Below the pieces are notes generated by a model. That model did not search any database. It had not been told where the DNA came from and saw only the letters and a list, made by a program, of their open reading frames with translations. A stretch of 57,647 nt of DNA from Acidimicrobiales bacterium (lineage in GTDB: Bacteria > Actinomycetota > Acidimicrobiia > Acidimicrobiales > GCA-2861595). A program made the position numbers and the translations under genes. Positions 1-10,179 of this stretch are shown one piece after another. The DNA is taken from assembly GCA_036262515.1 (NCBI GenBank), contig DATAIT010000036.1:1-57647 (forward strand), read 5' to 3'. How positions within the stretch are numbered: position 1 is the first letter of the stretch; each line of letters opens with the position of its first letter.

Positions 1-309
1 TGGCGCGTCCGCCGACCGTTCGTGGAGGGCCCGCCCGACCGTGTTCTCGGGAAAGGCCTCGATGCCGAGCAGGGTCGCCAACGCCTGCACCTCGTGTTGA
101 TCCGACCAGTGCCAGGTGGCTCCCACGTCGAACCACGCTCCGTTGTCGGCCGTGACCGTCATCATCCGGCCGCCGACCCGGGGACGGGCTTCCACCACCA
201 GCACGCTGCGTCCCTCAGCGACCACGTCCTGGGCTGCGCAGAGCCCGGCCAGGCCGGCGCCCACGACGAGCACGTCCACACCCGGACGCCCGTTGGGGCG
301 GTCCGTCAC
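1..309 (-). CDS. Flavin amine oxidase-like FAD-binding protein, 5' part only
   Basis: The first 103 residues of an FAD-dependent oxidoreductase are visible; the rest lies beyond the left edge. A dinucleotide-binding motif GAGLAG sits at residues 17-22, an acidic residue for the FAD ribose at about residue 40, and an RVGGR motif directly after it. This order is typical of the monoamine oxidase/phytoene desaturase superfamily (known of the family). The GTG at 309 is chosen because no other in-frame start lies close upstream and the Rossmann strand begins a few residues later. The following ATWHWSDQHE stretch also fits a flavin amine oxidase. Substrate and cell location cannot be told from this fragment. 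A DUF1059 gene lies 51 bp upstream on the same strand. Confidence 0.75.
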   Translation of the reverse strand, partial: MTDRPNGRPGVDVLVVGAGLAGLCAAQDVVAEGRSVLVVEARPRVGGRMMTVTADNGAWFDVGATWHWSDQHEVQALATLLGIEAFPENTVGRALHERSADAP

Positions 310-360
310 GTGGTGGCCGGCACGAGGAGCGGTCCCGCAGCCCCTACGTGCCGGACCCGG

Positions 361-531
361 TCATCGCTGGGCGGCTGACCGCAGGTAGTTGTAGATGGTG
401 TCCGTCATCTGCACCTTGTGCTTGCTCTTCGCGTGCGCGACGACCTTCTGCTTCAACTCGTCCTCGGAGTTGGCTCGGAGGGTCCAGTTGCAGCCTTCGG
501 CGCCCGCCTTCTTGCAGCTGTGCTCGAACAT
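361..531 (-). CDS. DUF1059 family small protein
   Basis: This 56-residue protein starts with ATG at 531. It reads MFEHSCKKAGAEGCNWTL and continues into a helix with ELKQKVVAHAKSKHKV, then MTDTIYNYLR near the end. The pattern of a Cys-rich beginning (C6, C14), a central HAKSKH segment and a short tail is that of the DUF1059 family, whose members are usually 55-70 residues and have no established function. It was too short for a routine ORF search. A purine-rich AAAGGATTGAG lies upstream as a weak ribosome binding site. It may be cotranscribed with the flavin oxidoreductase gene 51 bp downstream. Confidence 0.7.
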   Translation of the reverse strand: MFEHSCKKAGAEGCNWTLRANSEDELKQKVVAHAKSKHKVQMTDTIYNYLRSAAQR

Positions 532-672
532 CTGGGGTGCTCAATCCTTTCGTAGCGGTTCCTTGCGCAAGTATCGCGCTCAGTGCCCGATTTGCGTGCT
601 GGTGGCGCCTGGGTGTCGACGCCTGCGCCAGCGCCTTTCGTGATCGCCGAATGGAGAGACCGAGCGCCACGC

Positions 673-1749
673 TCAGTGCGAGGGGCGCACGCCGACGAAG
701 TAGACGTCCGGGGCGCCGTTGTCGTCGTCGGCGGCAAGCGCAGCACTTGTCGTCCATGCGGCGGTGCCGCCGTCACGGCTCAATGAGACTGCCCAGGCGG
801 CATTCGTGCTGCCGACGGGCGACGTCGTACCGTCCCCACGGTTGAGGACGACGACGCTGCCGACGTGCGAATCGACGGCCGTGATCTCAACGACCACGAG
901 CCGGCCGCCGTCGTCGGTGAGTTGACCGGCGGCACTCGACGGAGCCGCCGAGAGTGCCGCCACCGAGCCGGATTGCCAGACGAAGGCCTGCGCCCGGACG
1001 AATCCGTCCAGAAACGTGAAGCTGACGACCGACGCGTCGGCGTTCACGAACGGGAAGACGGGCCCCGTCCCCGCAGCGGAAACGCTTTCGTAGATCGTGC
1101 GTCGGGCACCGGTCGCGAGATCGAGGCGGACCAGCCGGGCGACCGTCTCGTCCCGTTCGACGAAGACGACCCACCGACCGTCGGGCGCGAGGTCCAAAAA
1201 GGCGCCAGTGCCGACGTCGACATCGACGGTCGCGCCCCCCGCAGGGTGCGCGACGTGGAGCGTGGTCGACTCGATGAAGGCGACTGTTGCTCCGTCGTCG
1301 CTGACGGCCGGTGCATCCACCGGACGCGGCGGCCGCTCGTCGACCACGGTGGTGACACCGCGGCGGACGTCCCGAACGTAGGTCCGGTCGGCGTAGAAGG
1401 TGACGAAGCGCCCGTCTCCGGAGATGTCGCCGTTGGACGCGGCCCCGCCGGCGCCGACGCTGATCCACTCCACCTTCCCGCTGGCGAGGTCCTTTCGGAA
1501 CAGGTCCCAGTCGCCGTCTTCATCGCCTGCGACGATCCCGTCGGCCTGCGACCGGAAGAGCAGGTAGCGCCCACCTCGGTCGAGTGACGGCGGCAGGAAG
1601 TCGTCGGCGGCCAGTGCGCCCCCATGGCGGTTGGAGCTGGCAAGCTCCACTCGGGCCGGTGTGGCGACCACCGGTGTGCCGCCGTCAAGACAGCAGATGG
1701 CGACCGGGCCGAGCAGGAGAAGCGCACGCAGGAGGTTTCGGTTCTTCAC
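673..1749 (-). CDS. Exported TolB/WD40-like beta-propeller protein
   Basis: A 358-residue protein from a GTG at 1749. That start places a basic, hydrophobic signal peptide (residues 1 to about 30, VKNRNLLRALLLLGPVAIC) at the N-terminus; an in-frame start about 32 codons further upstream would bury it. The mature part consists of repeated beta-strand units with PD40-like motifs such as SGDGRFVTFYADRT, LAPDGRWVVFVE and LSRDGGTAAW, as in TolB or WD40-like propellers. These folds usually bind proteins or ligands rather than catalyse. No enzymatic motif is visible and the partner is unknown. It is probably secreted or periplasmic. The 165 bp towards the permease gene holds no obvious ORF. Confidence 0.65.
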   Translation of the reverse strand: MKNRNLLRALLLLGPVAICCLDGGTPVVATPARVELASSNRHGGALAADDFLPPSLDRGGRYLLFRSQADGIVAGDEDGDWDLFRKDLASGKVEWISVGAGGAASNGDISGDGRFVTFYADRTYVRDVRRGVTTVVDERPPRPVDAPAVSDDGATVAFIESTTLHVAHPAGGATVDVDVGTGAFLDLAPDGRWVVFVERDETVARLVRLDLATGARRTIYESVSAAGTGPVFPFVNADASVVSFTFLDGFVRAQAFVWQSGSVAALSAAPSSAAGQLTDDGGRLVVVEITAVDSHVGSVVVLNRGDGTTSPVGSTNAAWAVSLSRDGGTAAWTTSAALAADDDNGAPDVYFVGVRPSH

Positions 1750-1914
1750 GCAGTGCCCGTCTCGGGAACGGCCGATAGGCCGATTGACGGGTTCGATCTT
1801 GGGCCCGTCCGCCCCAGTGTGGCTGCCGAACACGCGTCGGGCCACTCGCCCCTCTCTCGCAGCAGGTCCCTTACCCGAAGCGGCGACCGCAGGGGGCGAT
1901 CCTCGGTCGTGTCG

Positions 1915-4335
1915 TCAGTCCAGGGCCTGACGGGAGAACGTGCGGGGCTCGCGACCGGCCAGCAGCCAACCGGTGACGCTCGCTGCCATCGGCAGACCGG
2001 CGGCCAGGGCGAGGAGCTGGGCTGTCGGCAGGGGAATGAGCTTTCGCAGCTGGGCGTGATAGCCGGCGACCAGGGCGGCGTAGGCACCACCGGTGCCGAG
2101 GACGACGCCCAGGACGGCGAGGGCCGCCGCCGTGGTCGCCGTCAACGCCCGTCTCGTGCGCCCGCCGGCGCCTGTCGCCGTCAACGTCAGCCGATCGCGC
2201 GTCCCTTCGTTGCGGAGGAGTCCGATGGTCACGGCCACGATGGCGAGCGCCAGCAGTGCTCCTGCGGTCGTGGCGACGCTCCGGAGCGTGGCCAGCTCGT
2301 CCTGGGCGGACCGCGTCTCGATGGCCAGGCCCACGCCGGCTGCCGCGGACCGCGCCGCTGCGATCTCGGAGCTGGTCAGCCGCCGGTCCGAGTCGACGAA
2401 CCACCCGCTCCGGGCAGCCACCCAGCCGTGGCGGCGCATGGCACGCTCGGTGATCAGCGAGCTCGGCGCGGAGGTGTAGGCGGGGCCGTCGATCCGGCGA
2501 ACGGCACCGGCATCCGCCGGCTCCGGCCGCTCGGTGAAGTCCAGCAACGACACGCCGCCGTGCACGGTGAGGAGATCGATCTCGTCGCCGATCGTCCCCC
2601 GGTCGACGTGCAGTTGCCGGAGCAGCTCCGGTGTGGCGACATACGGCGTGCTGACGAAGCGCCAGGAGGCAGGTCCAGTGGGCTTGGCCACCGTGACCGG
2701 CTCGTGGTTCGCGTCGGTGACCTTCTTGGCGGGCACGGCGATGTCGAGCGGGAGCAGCGTCGTGGTCCCGAGCGCGGCGGCGACGGTCAGCGCCCGGGCA
2801 TCGAGGGCGTCCAGCTCGGGCGCGCCCAAGTCGGGATCCGGGGCCGACCGGGCGTCGCCCAGCCGTATCACCAGCTGCCGGTCGGACAGGTTCCCCTCGT
2901 CCGACCGGTACTCGCTCGCCTGCGCGAGCACGACCACGCTGACGGCGATGCCCAGGCCGAGCGTGATGGAAGCCAATGCCGCTGCTGCGCGCGCCTGGTG
3001 ACGTACGAGGTCGCGTAGGGCCAGCCGCGCGGCGACGGGGAGTCGCCGGGCGGGGAAGGCCATGGCCCGGATGGCGGCAGGAGCGGCGAGCACCACACCG
3101 ATCAGGACCGCCACCATGCCGGTGACGAGGAGGAGGGGTCGAGCGTGCTCGGGCGTGGGAAGTGCGGCGACGATTCCGCCCATCCCGAGGGACAACAGGA
3201 CCAGTGCGGCGGCCAGCGAGCGGTGCACGGGCAACGGTTGCGACGGACGGCCGGAGAGCGCCGTCATGACCGGAAGCCGGGCCACGCTCCGGGCCGGCCA
3301 CCAGGCGGCGGCCGCCCCGGCTGCCACCGCCAGCAGCCCCCCTGCGACGATGAGGCTCCACGGCAGATCGAGACGATCGAGGCGGTGGTTGGCGGCCCGC
3401 TCGGCGGCCGGGGCGGCGAGGACCCAACCCAGCATGCCCAGCGCGCTGCCGATCGTCGCCGCCACGGCGCCCACGAGGGCGCCGTTGACCAGCATCACGA
3501 GGCGCAGGTGTCGCCCCGCCGCCCCCAGGGCGGCCAGCATGCCGAGCTGGCGCTGCCGCCGGTGGGCCACGACGATGAACGCCGACGCCGCGATCAGCCC
3601 GACCAACGCCATGGAGACGGTCATCGCCACGAGCAGCAAGGCGCCGACCGGGCCGGCGTCTCCCCGTTGCATGATCCCGATGTTCGGACCGCCCCGTGTG
3701 CCGTCCTCTCGCACGGCGGAGACCGGCCGGCGATCTGCGTCGAACAGGAGCGTCCACGAGTCGGCGGGCGCTCCCTCGTCGGGCGAGAGCAGTGCGAAGT
3801 CGCCACGGAGGTCGCTCGGGTTCTCGACCCGTCCGACGACGGTGCGTTGGACGTCGCCCAGCACGACGCGTCCTCCGATCCCGACGGACAGGAGCTCGGC
3901 GGCCCCGTCGGTGAGCGCCACCTCGTTCGGTGCCGCCGGATAGCGGCCGCTGCGCAGGGAGAGGAGCGGGCGGCCGAACGAGCCGGCGGGGTCCTGGCGG
4001 CGAACCTCGAGCGGCACCACCGAACCCGGCACTGCCATCGACGTGTGGGCGATGACCTCGACGCTGCCCCAGCGCCGACGGGCGTCTGCGATGGTGGCTT
4101 GTGCCGAGCCCGGCGTGGCGGCGTCGAGGCGCGCCATCGAGGGAGCGTCGCCGAATTCGCCCTGGCTGGCCGACGACGCCGTGACCGCCAGCGTGGCGCC
4201 GGCCACTGCGGCGGCGACGGACACCGTCATCAGGGCGAGCACCGCCACCTGCTGGTGCCACTCGCGCCGAAAGAGCCGCCACGCCCACCGCAACACGGCC
4301 CGTCGAGCGGCGCGGGGACGGAGCCCGGCGGCCAT
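1915..4335 (-). CDS. ABC transporter permease with FtsX-like domains
   Basis: An 806-residue integral membrane protein. An N-terminal membrane segment (VAVLALMTVSVAAAVAGATL) is followed by a large extracytoplasmic part, a block of helices (about residues 230-430), a second extracytoplasmic part and a C-terminal helix group ending near the stop. This matches the duplicated FtsX/MacB-type permeases that pair with a LolD/MacB-type ATPase. Its ATG overlaps the TGA of the ATPase gene by one base (TGATG at 4333-4337), a sign of translational coupling. A longer reading frame upstream exists but would run into the ATPase gene. PadR control suggests export of, or resistance to, a small molecule, but the substrate is not evident. 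Confidence 0.85.
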   Translation of the reverse strand: MAAGLRPRAARRAVLRWAWRLFRREWHQQVAVLALMTVSVAAAVAGATLAVTASSASQGEFGDAPSMARLDAATPGSAQATIADARRRWGSVEVIAHTSMAVPGSVVPLEVRRQDPAGSFGRPLLSLRSGRYPAAPNEVALTDGAAELLSVGIGGRVVLGDVQRTVVGRVENPSDLRGDFALLSPDEGAPADSWTLLFDADRRPVSAVREDGTRGGPNIGIMQRGDAGPVGALLLVAMTVSMALVGLIAASAFIVVAHRRQRQLGMLAALGAAGRHLRLVMLVNGALVGAVAATIGSALGMLGWVLAAPAAERAANHRLDRLDLPWSLIVAGGLLAVAAGAAAAWWPARSVARLPVMTALSGRPSQPLPVHRSLAAALVLLSLGMGGIVAALPTPEHARPLLLVTGMVAVLIGVVLAAPAAIRAMAFPARRLPVAARLALRDLVRHQARAAAALASITLGLGIAVSVVVLAQASEYRSDEGNLSDRQLVIRLGDARSAPDPDLGAPELDALDARALTVAAALGTTTLLPLDIAVPAKKVTDANHEPVTVAKPTGPASWRFVSTPYVATPELLRQLHVDRGTIGDEIDLLTVHGGVSLLDFTERPEPADAGAVRRIDGPAYTSAPSSLITERAMRRHGWVAARSGWFVDSDRRLTSSEIAAARSAAAGVGLAIETRSAQDELATLRSVATTAGALLALAIVAVTIGLLRNEGTRDRLTLTATGAGGRTRRALTATTAAALAVLGVVLGTGGAYAALVAGYHAQLRKLIPLPTAQLLALAAGLPMAASVTGWLLAGREPRTFSRQALD

Positions 4336-5057
4336 CACGTCGGCGACGCCGGACCAGAGGCGAGAAGCGTCTCCGGTCCGTCGGTGGTGCTCGTCTGGTC
4401 GATGAGACGACCGTCGCGGAGGAACACCACCCGGTTGGCCCATGCCGCCAGCTGGGCGTCGTGGGTCACGACCACCCCGGCGGCGCCACGGGCGCAGATC
4501 TGGCGGAGCAGCCGCATAACCGCTTCGCCATTGATCGAGTCCAGCGCGCCGGTGGGCTCGTCGGCGAGGACCAGGCGCCGATCCCCGACCACCGCACGGG
4601 CGATCGCCACGCGCTGGCGCTCGCCGCCGGACAGGTCGCCAGGGAACCGTTCGGCCCGCTCGGCGACGCCCAGCTCCGCCAGGGCGGTGAGTGCCGTGCG
4701 CCGCGCGTCACGCGCCGGGACGCCGTCGAGCTCGAGCGGCATGGCGACGTTCTCGACGGCGGTCAGCCCGGCCAGGAGGTTGAAGTCCTGGAAGACGAAC
4801 CCGATCGTGCGGCGTCGGAGACGAGCCTTGTCCTTGCGGGACAGACCCCCCAGGGCCACGCCGTCCACCAGGACCTCGCCGTCGCTCGCGTCCTCGAGGG
4901 TCCCGGCAATGGTCAGCAGGCTGCTCTTGCCCGACCCGCTGGGCCCCATGACCGCCACCAGCTCGCCGGTTGTCACGGACAGGTCCACGCCGTCGAGCGC
5001 CCGTACCGCGGTCGAACCTTCGCCGTAGGTCTTCGACACACGGCGAAGCTCGAGCAT
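4335..5057 (-). CDS. ABC transporter ATP-binding protein (LolD/MacB type)
   Basis: A 240-residue ATPase. The Walker A motif GPSGSGKS is at residues 38-45, the Q-loop glutamine at 90, the LSGGE signature at 142-146, Walker B LVLADEP at 162-168 and the H-loop in VVVTHDAQ. The sequence is closest in style to the LolD/MacB/FtsE subfamily, which works with FtsX-fold permeases such as the one encoded directly downstream. The ATG at 5057 gives the standard MLELRRVSKTYG start. A GTG at 5066, which overlaps the padR stop as GTGA, would add three residues and would couple translation to padR; both are possible. Confidence 0.9.
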   Translation of the reverse strand: MLELRRVSKTYGEGSTAVRALDGVDLSVTTGELVAVMGPSGSGKSSLLTIAGTLEDASDGEVLVDGVALGGLSRKDKARLRRRTIGFVFQDFNLLAGLTAVENVAMPLELDGVPARDARRTALTALAELGVAERAERFPGDLSGGERQRVAIARAVVGDRRLVLADEPTGALDSINGEAVMRLLRQICARGAAGVVVTHDAQLAAWANRVVFLRDGRLIDQTSTTDGPETLLASGPASPT

Positions 5058-5062
5058 GGCGC

Positions 5063-5644
5063 TCACGATCGCGATCCCAGGCGTCCGGCCGGACGCGGAC
5101 TGACGTCCCGGATCGCGACGCGTTCGGCGCGCCGGGGCCGCGTCCGCAACCGTGCCTCTGCGCTGTCGAGCCACCGAACGGCCGCGTCGACGCGGAACAG
5201 CTCGGCGTCCACGACCAACGCCAGCGCGACGTCGTCCTCTGTCGCGCCGGCCTTCACCGCCGTGTAGCGCTGCATCAGCTCGATGAGCCGGCGGCGGTGG
5301 ACCTGGATGACGTCGTGCACCTCGACGCCCGGGACGTCGACGGCGACGAGCACCTTGATGAGCAGCTCGTCGCGCGGCGGTTGCGTCATCTCCGGTGTCC
5401 TCAGCCATCGGGTGAGCTCGTCCTGGCCCGCCGGGCTGATGCGATAGTCCTTCTGCGGTCCCTCATCGTCGGCGCCGTCGGAGGCGATGAGCCCGTCCCG
5501 TTCGAGGCGTTGCAGCGTCGTGTACACCTGACCGACGTTGAGGGGCCACACCTCCCCGGTGCGGGCCTCGAACTCCTGGCGTAGCTGGAGCCCGTACTTC
5601 GGGCCCTCGCTGAGCAGGGCGAGCAGCGCGTGCCGAATGCTCAT
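5063..5644 (-). CDS. PadR family transcriptional regulator
   Basis: A 193-residue protein with an N-terminal winged helix (MSIRHALLALLSEGPKYGLQL, then VGQVYTTLQRLERDGLI) and the YRISPAGQDEL wing. A C-terminal helical dimerisation part follows. PadR proteins often repress a neighbouring multidrug or ABC export operon and are released by its substrate (known of the family). It is the first gene of an operon with the ATPase and permease. The promoter in front carries a perfect inverted repeat on its -10 element, so autorepression is likely. The ligand is unknown. A basic, Arg-rich C-terminal tail extends past the usual PadR length. Confidence 0.9.
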   Translation of the reverse strand: MSIRHALLALLSEGPKYGLQLRQEFEARTGEVWPLNVGQVYTTLQRLERDGLIASDGADDEGPQKDYRISPAGQDELTRWLRTPEMTQPPRDELLIKVLVAVDVPGVEVHDVIQVHRRRLIELMQRYTAVKAGATEDDVALALVVDAELFRVDAAVRWLDSAEARLRTRPRRAERVAIRDVSPRPAGRLGSRS

Positions 5645-5663
5645 CCGAGGCGCTTCCGACCCT

Positions 5664-5703
5664 GCATACGGGGTATGCTACTGAGTATTCCAGAAGCGGT
5701 CAA
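5664..5703 (-). promoter_or_regulatory. padR operon promoter with overlapping operator
   Basis: On the minus strand there is a -35 TTGACC (5703-5698), a 17-bp spacer and a -10 TAGCAT (5680-5675). A perfect inverted repeat GCATAC-GGG-GTATGC occupies 5664-5678 and covers the -10 element and the probable transcription start. This is the arrangement expected of a repressor operator; the neighbouring PadR protein is the obvious candidate to bind it. The assignment to PadR is an inference. Confidence 0.7.
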
Positions 5704-5711
5704 CCGCTCAT

Positions 5712-5893
5712 CGGGGGGATCGCCTACCTGCTGGTCACCGTCCGGCTTCGTGATCGAGAACCGGAGCGACGCCTACTTCCTCCCCGTCAACGACGCCGAC
5801 AATTGGCTGCACCTCCTGTTGACGGCCGGGCTTCTCGCCGGCGGGCTCGTGGCCGTGCTCACCGAGCGGAGAGCCGTCGCCAGCACGGCCTGA
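5712..5893 (+). pseudogene. Truncated and frameshifted DUF4383 membrane protein remnant
   Basis: The 3' half reads FLPVNDADNWLHLLLTAGLL, the hallmark of the C-terminus of DUF4383 membrane proteins (usually about 140-160 residues with four helices). Just before it, GIAYLLVTV, another conserved DUF4383 stretch, is readable only in a different frame (about 5715-5742). The N-terminal helices are missing; the space upstream is taken by the padR promoter. I read this as a gene remnant with one frameshift. A short new ORF using the padR promoter region is less likely. Confidence 0.6.
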
Positions 5894-5944
5894 CGCAGGG
5901 CGCGGCCGGCGGGCGCGCCGCTCGGCGTCGTAGTCTCCCAGCCC

Positions 5945-6817
5945 GTGGACGGCGACGCGCTCCGGGCCAGGTTGGTCGCAGGAGAGACCGTCATCCTGGC
6001 CGGATGCTTCGACGCCCTCTCCGCCCGCCTGGCCGTCGCCGCCGGTTTCGACGCCCTGTTCCTTTCCGGGTACTGCACGTCGGCCACCCTGCTCGGCCTG
6101 CCCGACTTCGGCTACCTGACCCAGACCGAGATGGCGGAGGTGGCCCGCAGGGTGTGCCGGACGGTTCCCGGCGCCCAGGTCGTGGTCGACGGCGACACCG
6201 GGTACGGCAACCCCCTCAACACCATCCGCACCGTCGAGTTGTACGAGGCGGCGGGCGGGGCGGGGATCTTCCTCGAGGACCAGGTGTGGCCCAAGAAGTG
6301 CGGGCACATGGCCGGGAAGAAGGTGGTCCCCCGTGACGAATGGCTGGCCAAGCTGCGGGCCGCGCTCGACGTCCGTGAGCACCTGTTCGTCACCGCCCGC
6401 ACCGACGCCCGGGCCGCCATCGGGCTCGACGAGGCATGCGAGCGGGTGCGCATGGCCGCGGACCTCGGCGTGGACGCGATCTTCGTCGAGGCGCCCGAGT
6501 CACCCGAGGAGATGGAGGCAGTGGCCAAGGCCACGCCCGGTTGCATCCGGGTGGCCAACATGATCGAGGGCGGCCGCACCCCGCTGCGGACACCGGCCGA
6601 GCTGCACGAGCTGGGCTTCGACCTGATCGTCTCCCCGCTCACCGGGCTCCTCGCCGCGGCCCGGCAGATGGCGCAGGCCTACGCCGTGCTCCAGGAGAAG
6701 GGCACGCTGCGCGACGACCTCGAACTGGTGCTGTCGTTCGACCAGTTCAGTCCCGTCGTGGAGCTCGACCGCCACTACGCCACCGAGGCGCGCTACGCGG
6801 GGCCCGCCCCCGGCTGA
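5945..6817 (+). CDS. Isocitrate lyase/PEP mutase family carbon-carbon lyase
   Basis: A 290-residue protein of the ICL/PEPM superfamily. It has the metal-binding VDGDTGYGN motif (residues 81-89), an EDQ metal site and the KKCGH signature with C119, the catalytic cysteine of isocitrate and methylisocitrate lyases. Members cleave C-C or C-P bonds of 2-hydroxy or 2-oxo acids. At 290 residues it matches 2-methylisocitrate lyase, oxaloacetate decarboxylase and related enzymes, not full isocitrate lyase. The substrate cannot be settled. The start is GTG 5945, preceded by a TAGTCT element at 5931-5936 and no Shine-Dalgarno, so the mRNA is probably leaderless. The hut cluster follows on the same strand, but a separate promoter is likely. 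Confidence 0.8.
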   Translation: MDGDALRARLVAGETVILAGCFDALSARLAVAAGFDALFLSGYCTSATLLGLPDFGYLTQTEMAEVARRVCRTVPGAQVVVDGDTGYGNPLNTIRTVELYEAAGGAGIFLEDQVWPKKCGHMAGKKVVPRDEWLAKLRAALDVREHLFVTARTDARAAIGLDEACERVRMAADLGVDAIFVEAPESPEEMEAVAKATPGCIRVANMIEGGRTPLRTPAELHELGFDLIVSPLTGLLAAARQMAQAYAVLQEKGTLRDDLELVLSFDQFSPVVELDRHYATEARYAGPAPG

Positions 6818-6830
6818 CGCGGTCGCTGCG

Positions 6831-6858
6831 TACCATCGGCGTCTTCTGCGGGAAGGGG
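6831..6858 (+). promoter_or_regulatory. Probable hut operon promoter -10 and ribosome binding site
   Basis: A TACCAT element at 6831-6836 would start transcription near 6843. It is followed by GGAAGGGG (6851-6858), one of the clearest Shine-Dalgarno sequences in this region, six bases before an ATG at 6865. No good -35 hexamer is visible. It would drive the small ORF at 6865 and the hut genes behind it. Confidence 0.45.
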
Positions 6859-6864
6859 ATACCC

Positions 6865-6942
6865 ATGGTTGACGACATGTCACAGGTCGACCTCGGTGCC
6901 CGGCTCCCTCGCATCGATCCCCGGTCGAACCCGGCCCGCTGA
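6865..6942 (+). CDS. 25-residue ORF in front of hutH
   Basis: A short reading frame starts MVDDMSQVDLGARLPRIDPR and ends with TGA at 6940-6942. It has a strong ribosome binding site (AAGGGG) six bases upstream, better than that of any hut gene. It ends two bases before a GTG (6944) that is in frame with hutH, so ribosomes leaving it could reinitiate there. It has no histidine run, so it is not a classical attenuation leader. It could be a coupling or leader peptide, or a real small protein. No family was recognised. Confidence 0.4.
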   Translation: MVDDMSQVDLGARLPRIDPRSNPAR

Positions 6943-6988
6943 CGTGGAAGACGGTCGCGGGCCTGCAGATCCGGTGGCGGCGGGGTCG

Positions 6989-8526
6989 ATGAGGGCGGCG
7001 CCCCCGCTCCTCGTGGGCGCCGGCCCATTGCGCCGCGACCACGTCGTCGACGTGGCCAGACGGCAGCGGCGAGCGCAACTCGATCCCGGCGCCCGTGCTC
7101 GCATGTCGCAGACCCGCCGACTGGTGGAAGGCCTGGCGGCGTCGGACGTGCCTGTGTACGGCGTCTCCACCGGCTTCGGCTCGCTGGCACTGCGGGCCAT
7201 CCCGGCCGGGCGCCGAGACGATCTCCAGTCCTCCCTGCTCCGGTCGCACGCAGCCGGCATGGGCCCGCCGGTGGAGGTGGAGGTGGTCCGGGCAATGATG
7301 CTGCTCCGCGCCCGCACGCTTGCCAGCGGGCACACCGGCGCTCGTCCCGTGGTGGCCGACCAGCTGCTCGCGTTCCTCGACGCCGGCATCACGCCCGTCG
7401 TGCCCGAGCACGGGTCCCTCGGCTGCAGCGGTGACCTCGCTCCGCTGGCCCACGTGGGTCTGGCGTTGCTCGGTGAGGGGACGGTCGTCCACGCCGGCGC
7501 CGAGATGCCGGCCGACGGCGCCCTCGCCCTGGCCGGTCTCCAGCCCCTCGTCCTGCACGCCAAGGAAGGGCTGTCCCTCGTCAACGGCACCGATGGGATG
7601 CTCGGGATGCTGGTCCTGGCGTGCGCCGACCTGGCCCGCCTGCTTCGCACGGCCGACGTGACGGCGGCCATGAGCGTGGAGGCCCTCCTCGGGACCGACC
7701 GCCCGTTCGCGGCCGACCTTCAGGCCCTGCGCCCGCACCCCGGCCAGGCCACGAGCGCAGCCAACCTGGTCGCCCTGCTGGCGGGGTCGGCCATCGTGGC
7801 GTCGCACCGCACGGGCGACCCCCGGGTGCAGGACGCCTACTCGCTCCGCTGTGCCCCACAGGTGGCCGGCGCGGCACGGGACACGCTCGCCTTCGCCGAG
7901 GTGGTGGCCGACCGGGAGCTGGCTGCGGCCATCGACAACCCCGTGGTGCTCGACGACGGACGGGTCGAGTCCGTCGGCAACTTCCACGGCGCGCCGCTGG
8001 CCTTCGCCTGCGACTTCCTGGCCATCGCGGCGGCCGATGTCGGCGCCATCGCCGAGCGGCGGGTGGACCGCCTCCTCGACGCTGCCCGCTCCAACGGGCT
8101 GCCCGCCTTCCTCGCCGCCGATCCCGGAGTCGACTCGGGGCTGATGATCGCCCAGTACACCGCAGCCGCCCTCGTGGCCGAGAACCGCCGCCTCGCCGCG
8201 CCGGCCAGCGTCGACACCCTGCCCACGTCGGCCATGCAGGAGGACCACGTGTCGATGGGCTGGGCGGCAGCCCGCAAGCTGCGGACCGTGGTCGCCAACC
8301 TGGGCCGCGTCCTGGCCATCGAGCTGGTGGCCGCCGGGCGGGCGCTGGACCTGCGGGCCCCGTTGCTCCCGGCGCCGGCCACGGCTGCGGCCCTGGCCGT
8401 CGTGCGCGGGGTGGTCCCCGGCGCCGGCCCGGACCGGTTCCTGGCACCCGAGCTGGCCGCGGCCGAGGCGGTAGTCAGCAGCGGAGCGGCGGTTGCCGCC
8501 GCCGAATCCGTCACCGGCCCACTGCC

Positions 8527-8530
<4 letters not shown>
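6989..8530 (+). CDS. hutH: Histidine ammonia-lyase
   Basis: HutH removes ammonia from L-histidine to give urocanate, the first step of histidine degradation. The 513-residue product has the conserved [10 protein letters not shown], the electrophile site [14 protein letters not shown] and [13 protein letters not shown]. The MIO cofactor triad is Cys146-Ser147-Gly148; the usual triad is Ala-Ser-Gly. The position agrees with Ala142-Ser143-Gly144 of the Pseudomonas enzyme. The ATG at 6989 gives a typical N-terminus just before LLVGAGPL; a GTG at 6944 would add 15 residues and abut the small ORF in front. hutU starts inside its stop codon. Confidence 0.92.

Positions 8531-10175
<1,645 letters not shown>

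Positions 10176-10179
<4 letters not shown>

Noticed and set aside
5630..5893. 87-codon ORF starting upstream of the padR start
   Set aside because: Its first half lies over the padR promoter and has no family match; only the C-terminal DUF4383 part is meaningful, so it was reported as a remnant.
7621..8526. Plus-strand frame extending hutU far upstream into hutH
   Set aside because: The extra 300 residues have no urocanase similarity; the family N-terminus ([13 protein letters not shown]) begins just after GTG 8527.
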